Positions 1-5,867 of a stretch of DNA of 7,794 nt are shown one piece after another (the first letter of the stretch is position 1; each line of letters begins with the position of its first letter). This stretch comes from an uncultured Prevotella sp. (lineage in GTDB: Bacteria > Bacteroidota > Bacteroidia > Bacteroidales > Bacteroidaceae): NCBI GenBank assembly GCA_905373605.1, contig CAJPTO010000144.1, positions 1 to 7,794 on the forward strand, given 5' to 3'. Under the pieces are notes generated by a model. It ran no database searches. It was given only the letters and a program-made list of their open reading frames with translations, and was not told where the DNA came from. Made by a program: the position numbers and the translations under genes.

Positions 1-1
1 C

Positions 2-1279
2 GAGGCGTTTGTAGTGAAGGCTAAGACCAATCTTTCTGCTTCTGAGCTGATGATGGAACTAGAAACTGTCTTCGAGATGAGAAAGAACAAGGATTTGTCG
101 TACGAACAAACCGCCAGTAAAACCAAATGTCTACTGGAAAACAACGTGGGCCTGGCATTCTCGAGAAAGCTGCGGGAATATGCCCTAAACGAGGAAGACC
201 AAACGTTGCTCATTCTCTTTTGTCATCTGTTTGCAAACAACGACGACGATGAAATAAGGTTTCACGACATCGAGTTTCTCTTCCCAAAAAGGCAATGGAA
301 CAGAGTTAAATGCATGCTTAACGCAAAATGCCACACCTTACAATACTTGCAGTTGATAGAATATGGGAATGACAACGGACTGGCAGACCGAGAAACGTTC
401 TGCCTTACCAGACAGGCCAAGCGCGAACTGCTAAGCGAGTTGAACTTCTCCAGCTTGTCTCAAGTCTGCAAAGGCACAATAAAAGCGAAAGACATTGTTG
501 CCAAACAACTGTTCTACGAGAAAGATACCCAACAGCAGATTGCCGAGCTGGAAGGCCTACTAGATGAAAAACGCTATCACCAGATACACAGCAGAATGAA
601 GGAGGCAGGCTTTCGCTGTGGCTTTACTTGTCTATTCTACGGTGCGCCTGGCGTTGGCAAAACAGAAACAGTGTTGCAGTTGGCACGTAAAACGGGGCGC
701 AACATCATCCAAGTGAACGTTGAACAGATTAAGAGCATGTGGGTGGGCGAGAACGAGAAGAACATCAAAGCCCTTTTCGACGACTACCGCAACCAAGTGG
801 AAAGCCAATCGCTAGCTCCCATACTGCTTTTCAACGAGGCCGATGCTGTTATTGGCATGCGCCATAAAGGTGCCGAACGGGCAACAGACAAGATGGAGAA
901 CGCGTTGCAGAACATTATCCTTCAAGAGATGGAAAGGATTGACGGCATACTCATTGCCACAACAAATCTCGTTCAAAACTTCGATAAGGCTTTCGAACGT
1001 CGTTTCCTTTATAAGGTGAAATTCAATGTTCCCTCAACGCAAACGCGCCGTAACATCTGGCAAGCCATCATGCCTGAAATCAGCAAAGAAACCGCAGGTT
1101 GGCTAGCTAGCCACTATAACCTTTCGGGCGGACAGATAGAGAACGTGGCGCGCCGCTTTGCCATCAACACCATTCTCTATGGACAACCAACCGAAGAACT
1201 GCCCACACTCTGCAAATGTTGTGAGAACGAAAGCAAAGACACCTATGGCACTTCGCAAATTGGGTTCAGCAAAAGATAA
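2..1279 (+). CDS. AAA family ATPase, 5'-partial
   Basis: Cytoplasmic AAA ATPase of unknown substrate. Numbering from the GTG at 14, the first 140 or so residues form a helical, charged region with no recognised domain. The AAA core follows: Walker A GAPGVGKT (210-217), Walker B-like ILLFNEADA (270-278), sensor 1 in ATTN (N318), candidate arginine fingers in FERRF (R329, R330), and a sensor-2 helix LSGGQIENVARR (370-381). The usual Walker B aspartate is Asn274, while the catalytic Glu275 is kept. The frame is open back to base 2 (Glu-Ala-Phe-Val precedes the GTG), so the gene probably begins upstream of the window; the GTG at 14 is only a possible start. The TAA at 1277-1279 is followed two bases later by a long hairpin. 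The core resembles the classical AAA clade (FtsH/Cdc48/spastin-like) rather than MoxR. The ATPase call is secure; the biological role is unknown. Confidence 0.88.
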   Translation, partial: EAFVVKAKTNLSASELMMELETVFEMRKNKDLSYEQTASKTKCLLENNVGLAFSRKLREYALNEEDQTLLILFCHLFANNDDDEIRFHDIEFLFPKRQWNRVKCMLNAKCHTLQYLQLIEYGNDNGLADRETFCLTRQAKRELLSELNFSSLSQVCKGTIKAKDIVAKQLFYEKDTQQQIAELEGLLDEKRYHQIHSRMKEAGFRCGFTCLFYGAPGVGKTETVLQLARKTGRNIIQVNVEQIKSMWVGENEKNIKALFDDYRNQVESQSLAPILLFNEADAVIGMRHKGAERATDKMENALQNIILQEMERIDGILIATTNLVQNFDKAFERRFLYKVKFNVPSTQTRRNIWQAIMPEISKETAGWLASHYNLSGGQIENVARRFAINTILYGQPTEELPTLCKCCENESKDTYGTSQIGFSKR

Positions 1280-1280
1280 A

Positions 1281-1336
1281 AAGTAGTTAAGGGGTTATGG
1301 AGTTAAGGAGTTAACTCCATAACCCCTTTACTACTT
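1281..1336. repeat. 26-bp near-perfect inverted repeat (hairpin)
   Basis: The left arm 1281-1306 pairs with the right arm 1311-1336 around a GGAG loop; the single mismatch is T1288/T1329. It begins two bases after the AAA ATPase stop codon, so its RNA would fold at the mRNA 3' end. No T-tract follows the right arm, so it is not a standard intrinsic terminator, although it could still stop transcription or protect the 3' end. The left side (1283-1314) is itself built from 8-nt units: gtagttaa, ggggttat, ggagttaa, ggagttaa. The structure is directly visible; the function is inference. Confidence 0.85.
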
Positions 1337-1348
1337 ACCACTCACTAG

Positions 1349-1384
1349 AAAGCATTTGTCTTAACTCCTTTAAAGAACTCCTAA
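1349..1384. repeat. Intergenic module aaagcatttgNc plus octamer, copy 1
   Basis: The 12-mer aaagcatttgtc (1349-1360) is followed by the octamer ttaactcc (1361-1368) and a degenerate AT-rich stretch ending in actcct, just before the phosphoesterase ATG at 1388. A copy with 19 of the first 21 bases identical lies at 2081-2101, on the other side of that gene. It contains no -7 box that I can see. The role is unknown. Confidence 0.6.
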
Positions 1385-1387
1385 AAC

Positions 1388-1960
1388 ATGACCATCTTAC
1401 AAATCTCCGACACCCACAATCGTCACGCCTTATTGCAGCAATTGCCACCGGCAGACGTACTGATTCATTGCGGCGACTTCACCGACAGGGGCACGGAAGC
1501 AGAGGCTTTGGATTTCCTTAACTGGTTCATCGCCCTACCCCATCCCCACAAACTCTTTGTTACGGGCAATCACGACCTTTGCCTTTGGGATGCCGAAGCG
1601 ATTGAAGACTTGCCGCCAAACGTGCTTTTCCTACAAGACAAGGCATGCGAAATCAGGGGTGTTAGGTTTTTCGGACTGGGGTATAACCATCCCGAAAGCC
1701 TCATTCCCGACGATGTTGATGTGCTTATCACCCACGAACCGCCCATGATGATATGCGACAAGTCTAATCATTCACATTGGGGAAACCTGCCACTTCGCAA
1801 CCGCGTGATGGAGATTAAACCTCGTTTTCATCTCTTTGGCCATGCACACGAGGCATACGGCACGGCCATTATCGGCAATACCGTGTTTTCTAACGCTGCC
1901 GTATTAGACGACCAATACCGTCTTGTTAACGCCCCAACACTGCTTACGCTCGAAACATAA
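1388..1960 (+). CDS. Calcineurin-like metallophosphoesterase
   Basis: A 190-residue single-domain metal-dependent phosphoesterase, probably cytoplasmic because there is no signal peptide or TM segment. All five metal-site motifs are present in order: DTH (D8, H10), GDFTDRG (D30), GNHD (N61, H62), THEPP (H116) and GHAHE (H152, H154). These ligands normally hold two divalent metals for phosphoester hydrolysis. The compact size and the motif spacing fit the MPPED1/239FB-like group of small metallophosphatases; the physiological substrate cannot be read from the sequence. The ATG at 1388 puts DTH at residues 8-10, as expected for this fold, and there is no nearby alternative start. No Shine-Dalgarno or full promoter is visible; the gene may be read through from the AAA ATPase gene 108 nt upstream, past the hairpin. 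It converges with the omega-amidase gene. Confidence 0.92.
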   Translation: MTILQISDTHNRHALLQQLPPADVLIHCGDFTDRGTEAEALDFLNWFIALPHPHKLFVTGNHDLCLWDAEAIEDLPPNVLFLQDKACEIRGVRFFGLGYNHPESLIPDDVDVLITHEPPMMICDKSNHSHWGNLPLRNRVMEIKPRFHLFGHAHEAYGTAIIGNTVFSNAAVLDDQYRLVNAPTLLTLET

Positions 1961-1978
1961 GCAAAGATAGGGTGGGTG

Positions 1979-2018
1979 ACAAGTTAACAAGTTGACACGC
2001 TCACAAGTTGGCGAGTTC
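1979..2018. repeat. Degenerate 8-nt tandem tract (acaagttN)
   Basis: Five consecutive 8-nt units: acaagtta, acaagttg, acacgctc, acaagttg, gcgagttc. Three of them match acaagttN exactly. The tract sits 18 nt past the phosphoesterase stop, between convergent genes. The interval from 2019 to 2080 holds no gene or clear repeat. It is low-complexity DNA of unknown function. Confidence 0.5.
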
Positions 2019-2080
2019 ATAAACTAAGCGTTCACGAGCTAAGAACTCACAAATTTATCAGGCCATTAACGTACTGCAAC

Positions 2081-2164
2081 AAAGCATTTGGCTTAACGCC
2101 TTAACTCCTTAAATCCCCATACTTTACTACTCTACTACCTTACTACTTTACTACTTTACTACTT
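2081..2164. repeat. Module copy 2 plus nine octamers in one register
   Basis: The 12-mer aaagcatttggc (2081-2092) leads into nine 8-nt units in one unbroken register (2093-2164): ttaacgcc, ttaactcc, ttaaatcc, ccatactt, tactactc, tactacct, then tactactt three times. The unit sequence drifts from ttaactcc-like to tactactt-like across the tract. The last unit overlaps by one base the stop codon (complement of 2164-2166) of the minus-strand omega-amidase, so the tract is that gene's immediate 3' flank. No hairpin terminator was seen in it. Confidence 0.7.
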
Positions 2165-2922
2165 TATAAAATAAACACATCCCCATCCCTCATCACAGGG
2201 AACGTTCGCCGAATCCCTTCCAGTTGCGTAAGCGAGAGCGTGGCGCGTGCCACATCCACCTCGTTTTCTCGGCAAGCGGCCAGCGTTTCACCTTGTGGGT
2301 CTAGCACAACAGTCCCACCGCTGTAAGCATTGGCAGGGTCGTTACCCACGCGGTTAACACCCAACACAAAGCATTGGTTCTCGATGGCACGCGCCCTAAG
2401 CAGCGTTTGCCATGCGAAAAGACGCGATGTGGGCCAGTTGGCCACGTATATGGCCACATCATAATCGCCGCGGTTACGACTGAACACGGGGAAACGCAGG
2501 TCGTAACACACCTGAAGCAGAAACCGCAAACCACCATAACGCACGATGACGCGGTCTTCGCCCTTGGTATACAGGCGGTCTTCGTGCGCATAAGTAAAAA
2601 GGTGTCGCTTGTCGTAATGCCATGTCGCGCCATCGGGCGTAACGAAATAAAAGCGGTTATGCCGCCTTCCGTCCACTTCCACCGCCACACTTCCTGCCAC
2701 GGCACAGTCTTTACGCTTAGCCACATCCACCATCCAACGGTGCACTTGCCCATCGTTTGGCTCGGCCACAACGTCTTCGCCCACCATAAAACCCGTGGCA
2801 AACATCTCGGGCAACACATAAAGTTGTGCCCCGGGGTGTTCGTCCATCATTCTTTCCGCCCGCAGCAAGTTCGCCGCCCTATCGCCCCAAGCGATGTCGG
2901 TTTGCAATAACGCTATTTCCAT
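2164..2922 (-). CDS. Nitrilase-superfamily omega-amidase (YafV/Nit2-like)
   Basis: A carbon-nitrogen hydrolase of 252 residues from the chosen start, probably cytoplasmic. The Glu-Lys-Cys triad is visible (numbering from the ATG at 2922): E39 in LPEMF, K105 in YDKRHLF and C139 in QVCYDLRFP; the second conserved Glu is E114. Short members with CYDLRFPVF are typical of the YafV/Nit2 omega-amidase group, which hydrolyses 2-oxoglutaramate or 2-oxosuccinamate to the 2-oxo acid and ammonia, clearing or recycling products of glutamine/asparagine transamination. The exact substrate is inferred from family. An ATG five codons upstream (complement of 2935-2937) is also open, but the ATG at 2922 has AGGAG seven bases ahead of it, gives the usual N-terminus MEIALLQTDI, and lies better relative to the promoter. 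The gene is convergent with the phosphoesterase and divergent from the lipoprotein. Confidence 0.93.
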   Translation of the reverse strand: MEIALLQTDIAWGDRAANLLRAERMMDEHPGAQLYVLPEMFATGFMVGEDVVAEPNDGQVHRWMVDVAKRKDCAVAGSVAVEVDGRRHNRFYFVTPDGATWHYDKRHLFTYAHEDRLYTKGEDRVIVRYGGLRFLLQVCYDLRFPVFSRNRGDYDVAIYVANWPTSRLFAWQTLLRARAIENQCFVLGVNRVGNDPANAYSGGTVVLDPQGETLAACRENEVDVARATLSLTQLEGIRRTFPVMRDGDVFIL

Positions 2923-2929
2923 TGTTTCT

Positions 2930-2934
2930 CTCCT
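2930..2934 (-). promoter_or_regulatory. Shine-Dalgarno AGGAG of the omega-amidase gene
   Basis: AGGAG on the minus strand is separated by seven bases (agaaaca) from the ATG at 2922-2920. It falls inside the codons that would be translated from the upstream ATG at 2937. It is the only well-placed Shine-Dalgarno in the window, and it favours the internal start. Confidence 0.55.
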
Positions 2935-2952
2935 CATGCTTTGTTTCTACCG

Positions 2953-2984
2953 CAAAGCTAACATTTTTCGGCAGAAACGCCAAA
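2953..2984 (-). promoter_or_regulatory. Bacteroidetes promoter for the omega-amidase gene
   Basis: Read on the minus strand, TTTG (complement of 2981-2984), 20 nt, then TAGCTTTG (complement of 2953-2960). This fits the Bacteroidetes vegetative consensus TTTG, N19-21, TAnnTTTG exactly. Transcription should start about seven bases further on, near 2946, leaving a leader of about 23 nt before the ATG at 2922. Confidence 0.75.
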
Positions 2985-3025
2985 CGAAAAACACATAACC
3001 ATTGCTTGATTTCATGCAGAAAAGA

Positions 3026-3057
3026 TTTGGACATACGCCCCTTAACCCATAACTTTG
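3026..3057 (+). promoter_or_regulatory. Bacteroidetes promoter for the lipoprotein gene
   Basis: TTTG at 3026-3029, 20 nt, then TAACTTTG at 3050-3057: an exact match to the Bacteroidetes vegetative promoter. The predicted start near 3064 leaves a leader of roughly 90 nt before the ATG at 3158. It is back to back with the omega-amidase promoter, with 41 bases between the two -33 boxes. Confidence 0.75.
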
Positions 3058-3157
3058 CACAAACAAAACGACCAAACACTTGGCAACGAGCCCCTCCACG
3101 CCAACGCATCACGCGTTCAAACCCCATCAATATAACCCATACAAAACATCGCAAGCA

Positions 3158-3616
3158 ATGAAAACAGCCTTCCTCCTCATCGCAATATTGGGATTGTTGG
3201 CCTGCAACAACCCCCGAAACAATGCGCAGAACCCGAACAATCGCTCCAAAAAGGAGAACAAGCACCACACGCAACCGGTGCAAGACACCTTATATATAAC
3301 GCTCGAAAAATTGACATATCTACCAAACGAACGCACAAACATCCACTACTGCATCGTGAACAGCACACGCCACACATACACTTACCTTGCCGACGAATAT
3401 TCGATAGAAAAGTTGGAGCAAGGCCGTTGGCTGCCTTTGAAGATTGACGTTGGTTCTTTGCTGATGCCCAAAACCCTGAAACCGAACAGCAAAAGCAACG
3501 AGCAGGCTCCTGTTGAACTAAGGAAAGGCCAATACAGACTCTGCAACACCATCTATGGAGGCATAAAAGACACAGACAGTAGAACGCTTGTAAGCCAAAC
3601 GTTAAAAATCAGATAA
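3158..3616 (+). CDS. Small lipoprotein with bacterial Ig-like domain
   Basis: A 152-residue predicted lipoprotein. Residues 1-15 are a short lipoprotein signal peptide (K2, then a hydrophobic stretch) ending in the lipobox LLAC; Cys16 would be lipidated. Residues 17-41 are an Asn/Lys/His-rich linker. Residues 43-152 look like one beta-sandwich: TYLPNERTNIHYCIVNST, then EYSIEKLEQGRWLPL, then KGQYRL. This pattern is shared with a bacterial Ig-like domain family found in Bacteroidetes and Firmicutes lipoproteins. Cys65 and Cys129 could form a disulfide. The frame extends upstream to a TTG at 3080, but the ATG at 3158 places the signal peptide at the N-terminus and is the better start. It has its own promoter and seems to be a single-gene unit. 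The cellular role is unknown; the Ig-like assignment is moderately sure. Confidence 0.8.
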   Translation: MKTAFLLIAILGLLACNNPRNNAQNPNNRSKKENKHHTQPVQDTLYITLEKLTYLPNERTNIHYCIVNSTRHTYTYLADEYSIEKLEQGRWLPLKIDVGSLLMPKTLKPNSKSNEQAPVELRKGQYRLCNTIYGGIKDTDSRTLVSQTLKIR

Positions 3617-3674
3617 CGCGCTAAATACCAACACAAAAGAAGCCCCGAATGGAGAAATGAGGGAACATCTGTTT

Positions 3675-3682
3675 TAACTTTG
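3675..3682 (+). promoter_or_regulatory. Possible -7 box just ahead of the 22-nt array
   Basis: TAACTTTG matches the Bacteroidetes -7 consensus TAnnTTTG, but no TTTG lies 19-21 nt upstream. If active, transcription would begin near 3689, inside the first palindromic unit. Chance occurrence is quite possible. Confidence 0.3.
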
Positions 3683-3686
3683 CCAT

Positions 3687-3796
3687 GCTACAAGGCCTTG
3701 GTAGCCACGCTACAAGACCCTTGTACTCACACTACAAGGCCTTGGTAGCCTCGCTACAAGCGTCTTGTAGTGGCAGTACAAAGGCCTTTGTACACC
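3687..3796. repeat. Array of five palindromic units with exact 22-nt period
   Basis: Units start at 3687, 3709, 3731, 3753 and 3775, with no spacer variation. Each begins with (g/a)(c/g)tacaa and contains a palindrome followed by a short linker. Unit 4 has the arms ctacaag/cttgtag around cgt. Unit 5 has a perfect 18-bp palindrome, gtacaaaggcctttgtac. Unit 2 has tacaag/cttgta. Units 1 and 3 are nearly identical, with aaggcctt flanked by ctac and gtag and one bulged g. Arm bases differ between units while pairing is mostly kept. It could be a tandem operator, an RNA hairpin string, or a mobile intergenic repeat. There are no unique spacers, so it is not a CRISPR. Confidence 0.85.
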
Positions 3797-3950
3797 AATA
3801 TTGTAATGTAAACACTCCACATGATGTATTTCTTTGTCAACCCACGTCTTAACGCCCCCTTACGCACTAATTGTTCTTGACTTTTGCAAAAACAACACCC
3901 CATTTAATATTATTTAGATGCCAACATGATGAAATGTGTTATTAAAGTTG
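3797..3950. other. Non-coding gap upstream of the moxR-bat operon
   Basis: This is the second half of the 375-nt gap between the lipoprotein and MoxR genes; the first half holds a possible -7 box and the 22-nt array. I see no ORF with coding character, tRNA-like fold or clear terminator here. Confidence 0.5.
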
Positions 3951-3958
3951 TACTTTTG
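3951..3958 (+). promoter_or_regulatory. Probable -7 box of the moxR-bat operon
   Basis: TACTTTTG matches TAnnTTTG and ends 33 nt before the MoxR ATG, giving a predicted start near 3965 and a leader of about 27 nt. No TTTG is present 19-21 nt upstream, so the -33 element is missing or diverged. Placement ahead of a multigene operon supports it. Confidence 0.5.
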
Positions 3959-3991
3959 CCATAAATTAATACTTTAGAAAAGTAATACATT

Positions 3992-4987
3992 ATGGCAGAA
4001 TCTTTAGACATCCGTGAATTAAACCGACTTATCGAGCAACAAAGCGCATTTATAACCAACCTGACAACAGGCATGAACCGCGTCATCGTGGGGCAAAAGC
4101 ACCTCATCGACTCGTTGCTCATCTCCTTGCTTAGCGACGGTCACATCCTTCTTGAGGGTGTTCCCGGCCTGGCAAAGACACTTGCAATCAAAACTTTGGC
4201 ACAACTTGTTGATGCCGACTATAGCCGTATACAGTTTACTCCCGACCTCTTGCCGGCCGATGTTATCGGTACGCTCGTGTATTCGCAAAAGGAAGAGAAC
4301 TTCCAAGTGAAGAAAGGTCCCGTGTTTGCCAACTTCGTGCTGGCCGACGAAATAAACCGCGCGCCCGCAAAGGTGCAGAGTGCACTGCTCGAGGCCATGC
4401 AAGAGCATCAAGTAACCATCGGCGAAAAAACCTTCCCCTTGCCAAAGCCCTTCCTTGTAATGGCCACACAAAACCCCATCGAGCAAGAAGGAACCTACCA
4501 ACTGCCCGAAGCACAGGTGGACCGCTTTATGCTCAAAGTGGTTATCGACTATCCTTCGCTGGAAGAAGAAAAACTCATCATTCGCGAAAACATACATGGC
4601 GGTCTGCCACAGGTGCATCCTGTTACCACGGCCAGCGAAATAATGAAGGCGCGCGATGTGGTTAACCAGGTGTATATCGATGAAAAGATTGAACAATACA
4701 TCGCCGACATCGTCTTCGCTTCACGCTATCCCGACCGCTACCAGCTTGCCGAGCTAAAGCCACTCATCAATTATGGTGGTTCGCCACGTGCCAGCATCAA
4801 CCTTGCAAAGGCCGCCAGGGCCTACGCTTTCATCAAACACCGCGGATATGTGGTGCCCGAAGACGTGCGAGCCGTGGTGCACGACGTGATGATACACCGC
4901 ATCGGCTTGTCTTACGAGGCCGAAGCGAGCAACGTTACCAGCGAAGAAATCGTCAGCAAGATTATCAATAAGGTGGAGGTGCCTTAA
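3992..4987 (+). CDS. MoxR family AAA+ ATPase
   Basis: A 331-residue cytoplasmic AAA+ ATPase at the head of the bat operon. Motifs in order: Walker A GVPGLAKT (56-63), in the form typical of MoxR proteins; Walker B FVLADE (115-120) followed by INRAPAK; sensor 1 in ATQNP (N161); arginine finger in EAQVDRF (R178); sensor 2 in GGSPRA (R266) within the C-terminal lid, followed by GYVVPEDV. The length is normal for the family. MoxR ATPases are thought to act as chaperone-like remodelers of partner VWA-domain proteins, which here are encoded directly downstream (DUF58 protein and BatA). The ATG at 3992 lies just after a probable promoter, and the stop is followed one base later by the DUF58 start. 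The family assignment is very secure; the client protein is unknown. Confidence 0.96.
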   Translation: MAESLDIRELNRLIEQQSAFITNLTTGMNRVIVGQKHLIDSLLISLLSDGHILLEGVPGLAKTLAIKTLAQLVDADYSRIQFTPDLLPADVIGTLVYSQKEENFQVKKGPVFANFVLADEINRAPAKVQSALLEAMQEHQVTIGEKTFPLPKPFLVMATQNPIEQEGTYQLPEAQVDRFMLKVVIDYPSLEEEKLIIRENIHGGLPQVHPVTTASEIMKARDVVNQVYIDEKIEQYIADIVFASRYPDRYQLAELKPLINYGGSPRASINLAKAARAYAFIKHRGYVVPEDVRAVVHDVMIHRIGLSYEAEASNVTSEEIVSKIINKVEVP

Positions 4988-4988
4988 G

Positions 4989-5867
4989 ATGGATGCGCTC
5001 GAACTGTTTAAACAGGTACGGAAAATAGAAATCAAAACCCGCGGACTGAGCAGCAACATCTTCGCGGGACAATACCACTCGGCCTTCAAAGGCCGAGGAA
5101 TGGCCTTCTCGGAGGTGCGCGAATACCAGTTTGGCGACGACGTTCGCGACATCGACTGGAACGTGACGGCGCGGTTTCGCCGCCCGTTCGTGAAGGTGTT
5201 TGAAGAGGAACGCGAACTCACCGTGATGCTACTCATCGACGTGAGCGGCTCGCTAGACTTCGGCACCACGCAAAGAACCAAACGCGAAATGGCCACGGAG
5301 ATGGCCGCCATATTAGCTTTCAGTGCCATACAAAACAACGACAAGATTGGCGTCATCTTCTTTTCCGACCGCATTGAGAAATACATCCCACCCAAAAAGG
5401 GACGTAAACACATACTGTACATCATCCACGAGATGCTCGACTTCCAACCGCAAAGCAAACGAACAAACGTGGCGGCGGCCATCGAATACCTCACAAGGGT
5501 GATGAAACGCAGGTGCATCGCATTCGTGGTGAGCGATTTCTACACCGAAAACAGCTTCCAAAAGGAGCTGCAAATAGCCAACTCAAAACACGACGTTGTG
5601 GCTATTCAGGTGTACGACCAGCGCGCCAAGACACTGCCAAACGTGGGACTGATGAAGGTGAAAGATGCCGAAACAGGACACGAAATGTTCATCGACACGG
5701 CCAGCGCAAAGCTCAGACGCGCACACAACGAATATTGGCTCGAAAGGATGAACACACTTAAGACCACGTTCGCGCAAAGCAACGTAGACTGGGTGTCGGT
5801 GGCAACCAACGAAGACTATGTTAAGGCACTGATGCTTTTATTCATGCAAAGAGGACAAAACAGATGA
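4989..5867 (+). CDS. DUF58 protein with VWA-like MIDAS
   Basis: A 292-residue soluble protein. The N-terminal part carries the DUF58 signature: GRGMAFSEVREY followed by GDDVRDIDWNVTAR (49-62). A VWA-like fold follows with a metal-ion-dependent adhesion site: DVSGS (D84, S86, S88), a candidate threonine at T159 (KRTN), and a later aspartate in VVSDF (D183). No TM segment is visible, so it probably works in the cytoplasm or at the inner membrane face. DUF58 genes almost always sit next to moxR genes, and the MIDAS may bind a ligand under control of the ATPase. It starts one base after the MoxR stop, and its stop overlaps the next start as ATGA, suggesting translational coupling. The function is not established. 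Confidence 0.94.
   Translation: MDALELFKQVRKIEIKTRGLSSNIFAGQYHSAFKGRGMAFSEVREYQFGDDVRDIDWNVTARFRRPFVKVFEEERELTVMLLIDVSGSLDFGTTQRTKREMATEMAAILAFSAIQNNDKIGVIFFSDRIEKYIPPKKGRKHILYIIHEMLDFQPQSKRTNVAAAIEYLTRVMKRRCIAFVVSDFYTENSFQKELQIANSKHDVVAIQVYDQRAKTLPNVGLMKVKDAETGHEMFIDTASAKLRRAHNEYWLERMNTLKTTFAQSNVDWVSVATNEDYVKALMLLFMQRGQNR

Noticed and set aside
14..16. GTG as the definite start of the AAA ATPase
   Set aside because: The frame stays open to the window edge with plausible residues, and there is not enough upstream sequence to show a start signal; the gene is treated as 5'-partial.
1281..1336. Standard intrinsic terminator
   Set aside because: The stem is long and AT-balanced, and the bases after it (acc act cac) contain no T-tract. 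It is listed as an inverted repeat with possible 3'-end function only.
2374..2910. 178-codon plus-strand ORF opposite the omega-amidase
   Set aside because: The minus strand carries a complete Glu-Lys-Cys nitrilase; the plus-strand reading shows no known motif.
3080..3157. N-terminal extension of the lipoprotein from a TTG codon
   Set aside because: It would bury the signal peptide and lipobox 26 residues inside the protein; the ATG at 3158 gives a normal lipoprotein N-terminus.
3687..3796. CRISPR array
   Set aside because: The units are contiguous 22-mers with no unique spacers of CRISPR length, each unit is itself palindromic, and no cas gene is nearby.
4019..4696. 225-codon antisense ORF inside the MoxR gene
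   Set aside because: It lies fully opposite a gene with intact AAA+ motifs and its translation shows no recognisable domain; it is a shadow of the MoxR codons.
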